From: Adiantum capillus-veneris
Taxonomy: Eukaryota; Streptophyta; Polypodiopsida; Polypodiales; Pteridaceae
Assembly: GCA_014529385.2 (NCBI GenBank)
Contig: CM043960.1
Coordinates: forward strand, 22,437,719 to 22,501,718
DNA: 64,000 nucleotides
Direction: 5' to 3'
How positions within the stretch are numbered: the first letter of the stretch is position 1; every line of letters begins with the position of its first letter. A program made the translations under genes and the position numbers. Positions 59,145 through 64,000 of the stretch are shown here, one piece after another. The notes under the pieces were generated by a model that did not search any database, was not told the DNA's origin, and worked only from the letters and a program-made list of their open reading frames with translations.

Positions 59145-59550
59145 ACAATACGGAGCGAACATGTAATGTCCATGTGAACAGTTTTTAGTATTGCAATTTG
59201 ACATTCAAGCGCTGTATAACCCGATCCACTTGCTTAGTATTGGTAACCTTCCAGCCAATAGGATACCCCAAGTATCTGACAATCACATGCGGTTCAAGAA
59301 TATCTCTTGGCCACAAAAGATGATATCAGTCACGTGCATTCAGAGGCAAGAGTTTCCATTTTCTGAAATTGACCTTAAGGCCTGCCTTGAGCCCAAATGT
59401 ATCCAGTGTCTGCATAATCTCTCGCATGTCATCCTGGTTATTACGAGACATGAAACCCGAGTTATCGACAAGCTTGCCCAATGAAGTCATCTCCAGAGGG
59501 TAATTGCAACCCATGAAGATAACCAAGCGCGTGCACACACACGCGCACAC
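59145..59550 (-). pseudogene. L1-type LINE reverse transcriptase fragment
   Basis: Minus-strand translation shows the segment after the catalytic site of plant L1 RTs: LVDNSGFMSRNNQDDMREIM, then FGLKAGLKVNFRKWKLLPLN and, in another frame, YLGYPIGWKVTNTKQVDRVI. The catalytic FADD position reads LVDN. One frameshift, no intact ends. Different family from the LINE at 27.6-30.1 kb. It forms the right flank of gypsy-3. Confidence 0.75.
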
Positions 59551-59731
59551 ATTTGAGCACAGATTGTTTCCTTTGTTTCAATTCAAGGCTAATCGATGGC
59601 AGAAATATGGGCTTATATATGCTTTTCAAAGTTTCCAGATCGACCAAGCTTTACATCATCACACAAACATTCCCAAAACACCAAATCTAAGACATTGGAA
59701 ACATTGAACTTCATGGATGGATGGATGGATT

Positions 59732-59813
<82 letters not shown>

Positions 59814-60187
59814 ACTTTCTTTGTTTACTTTTTTCTGTTTTGCTTGTTTTGTTTTCTTTGAGTTTGCAATTCTTGCTCTGCTATATGTGTCTTTGTGTCA
59901 ATATGCATATGTGAGTTTGGTGTGTTTGTAGAGTTCGTTTTGCATGCTTTGTTTTTTTGATACTCTATCAACCAACTTTGGGTGAGTAAGTGCGTGTGGA
60001 TGTGTGTGTTTGGGTGGGTGCGCAGGTGTAAGTGAAGTTTGTTTTTAGAGAGTGATTTTTTCATTTGATTTCTTTGGTTTCTTATTTCAGTTATCTTCCT
60101 CTATGTTCTTGCCATCTTTGATTCCTTATGTTCTTTGTATTGAGTCTCTTTGCGTTCACGTTTTTTGGCTTGCCGCTCTGCTCTCGA
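59551..60187. other. Unassigned sequence with a compound microsatellite
   Basis: Contains (GGAT)n, (TG)n at 59734-59779 and (GA)n at 59779-59810. The rest is T-rich with TTTTGTTTT-type runs and two TGTGTGTT stretches. It replaces the 5' LTR and leader expected for LARD-3. Confidence 0.65.
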
Positions 60188-60196
60188 CTTCAGTGC

Positions 60197-61352
60197 ATGG
60201 TCATCACCCGAAGCGGAATGGATACTTCGCATAATGGTGGTGAGCATGGGAGTGGCGAAGAAGAGTTTTCCTCACCAGGAGTTTTTTCCGACCCTCCCCC
60301 TTCCCCATCTACGCCAAGGATTGCACTAACTCCTATGGAGGCTTTCGACATGATGATGATGGACATGAAGTTAGAATGTGAAGCAAGACAAGCAGAAAGA
60401 AAGGCTGACTTTGAGCGTGAGCGTGAGCAAGCGCGCTTGGCGGCCGAACAGAGAGCCCAACAGATGCAAGAGTTGTTCCGACTCTTTTCTAGTGTGCAGG
60501 CACATATTGCAAAGGATCAGGAAAAGGAGACTCTCTCAGTCTCTTCTTTTCCAAGACACACACGAATTACATGATTTGCATAATGATTTGAATGATAAGG
60601 ACAAGCATGATGATCAAGATGTGATTTCTCACAAGCATGATGATTTGCAGGAAAATGATGTGATTGTTCACGAGGATGATGGGTTAGTTGATACTTTCTC
60701 TAGTGAAGCTAACCTCATTGCAGATTCGATCAATCACGAAGAACTGATCTTGGCTCTCAAGTCGGGGTCCACAGAACCCCCACAGGAAGATTCGATCAAA
60801 CACGAAGAACGGATCTTGGCTCTCGAGCCTAGGTCCAAAGAACCCCCACAGGAAGTATTATGTGTTCGAATGATTAGTCAGCACGCATTGTTCGAGTGTT
60901 TCATTCGTGATCCTTTCCTGTATTTTAGTCAGCGTCTTTATGTGATCCCTTTTCATAGGCATGCCATATTGTACGTTGAGCACAATTCACTCATGAATGA
61001 GCACAGATGTATGCGGATTTCTCATGAAAAGTTGAAAAGTATGCATTCAAGGAAGTCACATTCCATGTCTCTTCCTTGGCACGACACAATCGTAGAAAGA
61101 GCACAAGAAAGATTGAGCATCAAGCATCGGCATTTCCATTGTGTTTTGCCACAGTTGATTGATTTAGATCAGAAAGTCAAGATTCGACCCCATTGTTTGC
61201 GTGTGTTTGATGAACGGTTTGGCACTCCGTTTATTTGTTCATCTACATTGCATACACAGTCTTTCAAGAAGACGAGATTTTTTCCTTTACATGGACTGGG
61301 TATGTTCATGTTTTTGTGTTGGAGGCGGTTTCAGGAATTTTCATCCTTGTAG
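60197..61352 (+). pseudogene. LARD-3 copy of the unknown LARD protein
   Basis: Begins MVITRSGMDTSHNGG; same domain order as LARD-1 and LARD-2. The coiled coil is short (EREREQARLAAEQRAQQ). A single frameshift near 60560, in the word coding for the first His/Asp repeat, divides it; otherwise both parts are open. The C-terminal domain is complete: ALFECFIRDPFLYFSQR, VIPFHRHAILYVEH, SMSLPWHDTIVERAQ, LPQLIDLDQKVKIRPHCL, VFDERFGTPFICSS, ending GMFMFLCWRRFQEFSSL and a stop. The best preserved C-terminus of the three copies. Confidence 0.77.
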
Positions 61353-61394
61353 GTTCTTGAAGAAGGTAGATGCATGACTATAGACGAAGAGGAA

Positions 61395-61592
61395 GCATTG
61401 AAGATGACCGTGTCGCTTTCGGCGTGGCCCAAAGAAGAAGACTTTGCAGACCTTTATGAAGTTCAAGTATCGCACGACCCACGCATCAGAGTGGGCCGGC
61501 GAAGAGTCCTTTCCAGGATTCCGGATGCTATTGGCGATCTCCCTTGACGCCATACAGTTCGGTACCAGTACCTCACTTTGAAAAGGAGGGAA
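61395..61592 (+). other. LARD-3 chromodomain-like tail and polypurine tract
   Basis: The frame reading TFMKFKYRTTHASEWAGEES and ending FGTSTSL stops at 61579-61581, the same place as LARD-2. AAAAGGAGGGAA follows to the LTR. The upstream half is broken. Confidence 0.6.
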
Positions 61593-62851
61593 TGTCACAT
61601 GACACATCCAACCCTATGTGTCCGTGGACAAGCTACGGCATGACCAGGGTTCAGCCAGTCAAATCAGTCTAGAATAGGAAGTGATCAGACACTTTTGTGC
61701 GTCTGTTCGCAGACCGTGCATGTCCAGACACTTAAATCAGATGCATATCCTCCGGTTGCACATAGCATGATCATCAGCATTACCATCAGAATCCATCAGG
61801 AGCAGTTTCCAGTGCATGAAACCTATTTTCCCTATTTTTGACATTTTTCACTTATTATTTTAAAGTGACTTTTGTTGGGAACTAGGTAGGTCAATTTTGC
61901 TAAGATAATATATAAGCGAAACAGAGCTAGCACTTTCTGGCAGAAGAGGCAGCAGGAGCACCTTGCTCAACAGGCAACTTCTTAGTAGCAAGACCGACCC
62001 CCACGACAACTCTGGCGTTTTCTCTCACCAGAAGGCCTAACGTTTTTGCACCAATCAGCCATCGTTTTTGCACTTGCAGATTCCCGGCGACAGTAGACAG
62101 CAGATCAGCCCTAGCGTTAGCAGATTCCCCCGAAACAGCAGATCAGCCCTAGTGTTAGCAGTTCCATCAGCAAGGACAGATTTCAGCCCCTAGCGTTTTT
62201 GGTTTGCAGATCAACCGCAGCGTTTTTACAGACCTTCGCGACAAGGACATCAAGAACACCAGCGTTTTCAATTTTCAGCAGTCAGTACCCGCAAAAGAAG
62301 TCCCCAACCTCGTAGATCTTACTTCCCGTAGTAGCAGATCCTCGCCGCACGGTCAGATCCCGCGAAGTTTATAGTTTCAGCCCAAAAAATGCAGATTTCA
62401 GCATCTGCGTTTTCAAGGCGTCGTCGTCGCATCGTCATCATCGACATCATCATCGCCATAGAGTCAAAATTCAGCAGATAAAGATTTGCAGATTTCAGCT
62501 CTTAGCATTCTCAAATTTCAGTCCGTCTCGTCGTCGTCCTCATCGTCGTCGACATCGTCGGCAAGTCCAAGCATTGTAGAGATTTGTGCAATCATAAGTA
62601 GACCGCTCTCGCCATAGAGAGTGGGGCCTTCGGAGGAGGGTTTGACAACATTCTGGTGTCGTATTCTTCTCTCTCTATCTCTCAATCTCAGCACCTTCAT
62701 TCACAGTGATTATACACTTTGTTTGTGTCCATTGCACTCTCTCACTAAAGGAATGGAGGGCTCTCCCTTCCGTAAGTAAAAGGAACCCTTGAGCACAGTT
62801 CGGAGCACTCATCTTGAGCAAAGCTCAACATTCATTCCGCTGCACCTTACA
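61593..62851 (+). repeat. LARD-3 3' LTR
   Basis: 1,259 bp, TGTCACATGACAC...GCACCTTACA, clearly diverged from the LARD-1 LTRs but colinear with them. Confidence 0.88.
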
Positions 62852-63182
62852 CTACTGCTAGGGTTTAGGACAACCTAGGAAGTGTTCTGGCACCCTCGTG
62901 AGCCTGTACGCAGGAGGTGCATGCCAAGGCAAGGCATTTTAAGTCAGTTGCTTACCCTTTGATTGCACATGAGCACATTGAGTGCCTACTAGGTGTAGGC
63001 ACTGGGAAGTGTTCCCAGACAGTTGCATTAGTACCCAACCTAGCTATTTATCTGCATGTGAAGCACCTCTTATAAGTGAGTTTATTAAAGAAATCGTGGG
63101 TTTTAATTGGCATTGCCCCCTTAATTCCATATATAAGTGACCCTAGGGGTCACTTCTAAGGCATAAGTCAATACCCTCAGAA
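62852..63182 (+). repeat. Fragment of a distantly related LTR
   Basis: CCTAGGAAGTGTTCTGGCACCCTCGTGAGCCTGTACGCAGGAGGTGCATGCC aligns with the LARD LTR segment AATAGGAAGTGATCTGGCAC...GTGCATGTCC, and a later GTGACCCTAGGGGTCAC palindrome is present. No coding sequence. Probably a truncated LTR of another LARD-like family. Confidence 0.45.
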
Positions 63183-64000
63183 TGTTAAGTGCAGCGGAAT
63201 GATTGTTTGCGCTTTGCTCAAGATGAGTGCTCCGAACTGTGCTCAAGGTTCCTTTTAGTTCTTATGGAAGGGAGAGCCTTCCGTTCTTAGTGGAAAGTGC
63301 TATGATCACGAACAAAGTGAATGGACAATGTGCGTGCAAGTGTATGAGACTGAGAGATAGAGAGAGAAGAGAGATACGACACCAGAGACGTTGTAAAACC
63401 CTCCTCCGAAGGCCCCACTCTCGTCGGCGAGAGTGGTCTACTTTTGATTGCACAAGTGGTACAATGCGTATGCAATGGACTAATGCAACTTGGGACTATG
63501 CCGATGATGACGATGGTGATGACGACGACGACTTTAGGGCTGAAATCTGTGGTCTTCTAACTGCTGAAAATCTGCAAGTCTTGGGCTGTTTTGGGTGGCT
63601 GAAAATGACTATTTTGGCTGCGTTTTTATGGCTGAAAATGGAGGTTCTTCTGCATCCAATTAGGGCTGAATGGTCTGCTGTCCACGAAGGCTGAAAACGT
63701 TGTTGTTCTGCTGCGGAATGGGCTGAAAACCAAAAATGCTGCTACTTCTCTAGCGTTAGTAGAAAACGCTGCCCTGCCTGGTACTGCTGGCGATCATGGA
63801 AAAACGGCAGGGCTGAGTATGCGATGCCAAGCAGGAAACGCTAGGCTTCACTGTGGATGGCAAGGATGCAAGGGCTGAAAAACGCCAGGGATCTGGGAGT
63901 ACTGTTGGGGAGGTCCAAAAACGCTAGGTTGATGGGTTCTTGCTGAGAAGGTGCCTGTTGAGCATGTGCTCCTGCTGCCTCTTCTGCCAGAAAGTGCTAA
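63183..64000 (-). repeat. LARD-4 LTR, minus strand, running off the window
   Basis: Plus strand begins TGTTAAGTGCAGCGG, like the LARD-2 LTRs (TGTTAGGTGCAGCGG), and follows them through the TCTCTCAT/GAGAGA block and the AAAACGCTAGG repeats to the last base. The rest of the element, if present, lies to the right or has been lost. Confidence 0.82.

Larger units (their letters stand above)
60188..62851 (+). mobile_element. LARD-3: 3' part of a LARD element, 5' LTR absent
   Basis: Homology to LARD-1 starts abruptly at GACTTCAGTG just before the ORF start and continues through the gene, the chromodomain-like tail and a complete 3' LTR (61593-62851). No 5' LTR or primer site lies to the left, so the element is truncated or was rearranged. 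Confidence 0.8.

Noticed and set aside
59596-59931. Cys-Val and Arg-Glu repeat frames
   Set aside because: Products of the (TG)n(GA)n microsatellite.

Overview
This window is eukaryotic nuclear DNA from a land plant. It has spliceosomal introns, a plant-type cytochrome P450, chromodomain Ty3/gypsy and Ty1/copia retrotransposons primed by initiator tRNA-Met, a hAT transposon, non-LTR (LINE) elements and many (GA)n/(CT)n/(CA)n microsatellites. The lineage cannot be fixed from the sequence alone. Almost everything is transposable-element DNA; one host gene is recognised.

Layout. 1-1254: 5' end of a decayed Ty1/copia element on the minus strand, running off the left edge. 1255-6604: gene-poor DNA with microsatellites. 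6605-8269: a cytochrome P450 (minus; CYP86 clan, CYP704-like), five phase-0 exons with an open reading frame but no 5' exons seen. 8752-11003: LINE fragments. 11004-27595: a hAT DNA transposon with terminal inverted repeats and a target duplication, split by a Ty3/gypsy element (gypsy-1, 11307-19696, TSD GGGAC) and a Ty1/copia element (copia-2, 21203-26762). The hAT itself sits in a LINE whose coding part resumes at 27596-30116. 30122-38802: a non-autonomous LTR element (LARD-1, TSD CAGAC) with a second, opposite-strand member (LARD-2, 31563-35838) inside it. 39032-46563: gypsy-2 (minus, TSD ACCAC), inserted in an older gypsy-3 (minus, about 46569-51431 plus its LTR). 51882-59099: gypsy-4 (plus, TSD GTTTC), inserted in the gypsy-3 LTR. 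59145-59550: an L1-type LINE fragment. 60188-62851: 3' half of LARD-3. 63183-64000: LTR of LARD-4 (minus), leaving the window.

How the parts relate. Exact target-site duplications and interrupted reading frames give a relative insertion history: LINE before hAT before gypsy-1 and copia-2; LINE before LARD-1 before LARD-2; gypsy-3 before gypsy-2 and gypsy-4. No LTR element here is intact. Gypsy-4 is closest: one open frame from gag to the chromodomain, broken by four in-frame stops and one late frameshift. The most novel item is the LARD family. It has LTRs of about 1.07-1.26 kb, no protease/RT/integrase, and its own roughly 380-390-codon gene (coiled coil, His/Asp-rich repeats, a conserved His/Cys-rich C-terminal domain) in three diverged copies, followed by a short chromodomain-like tail. 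I cannot match this protein to a family.
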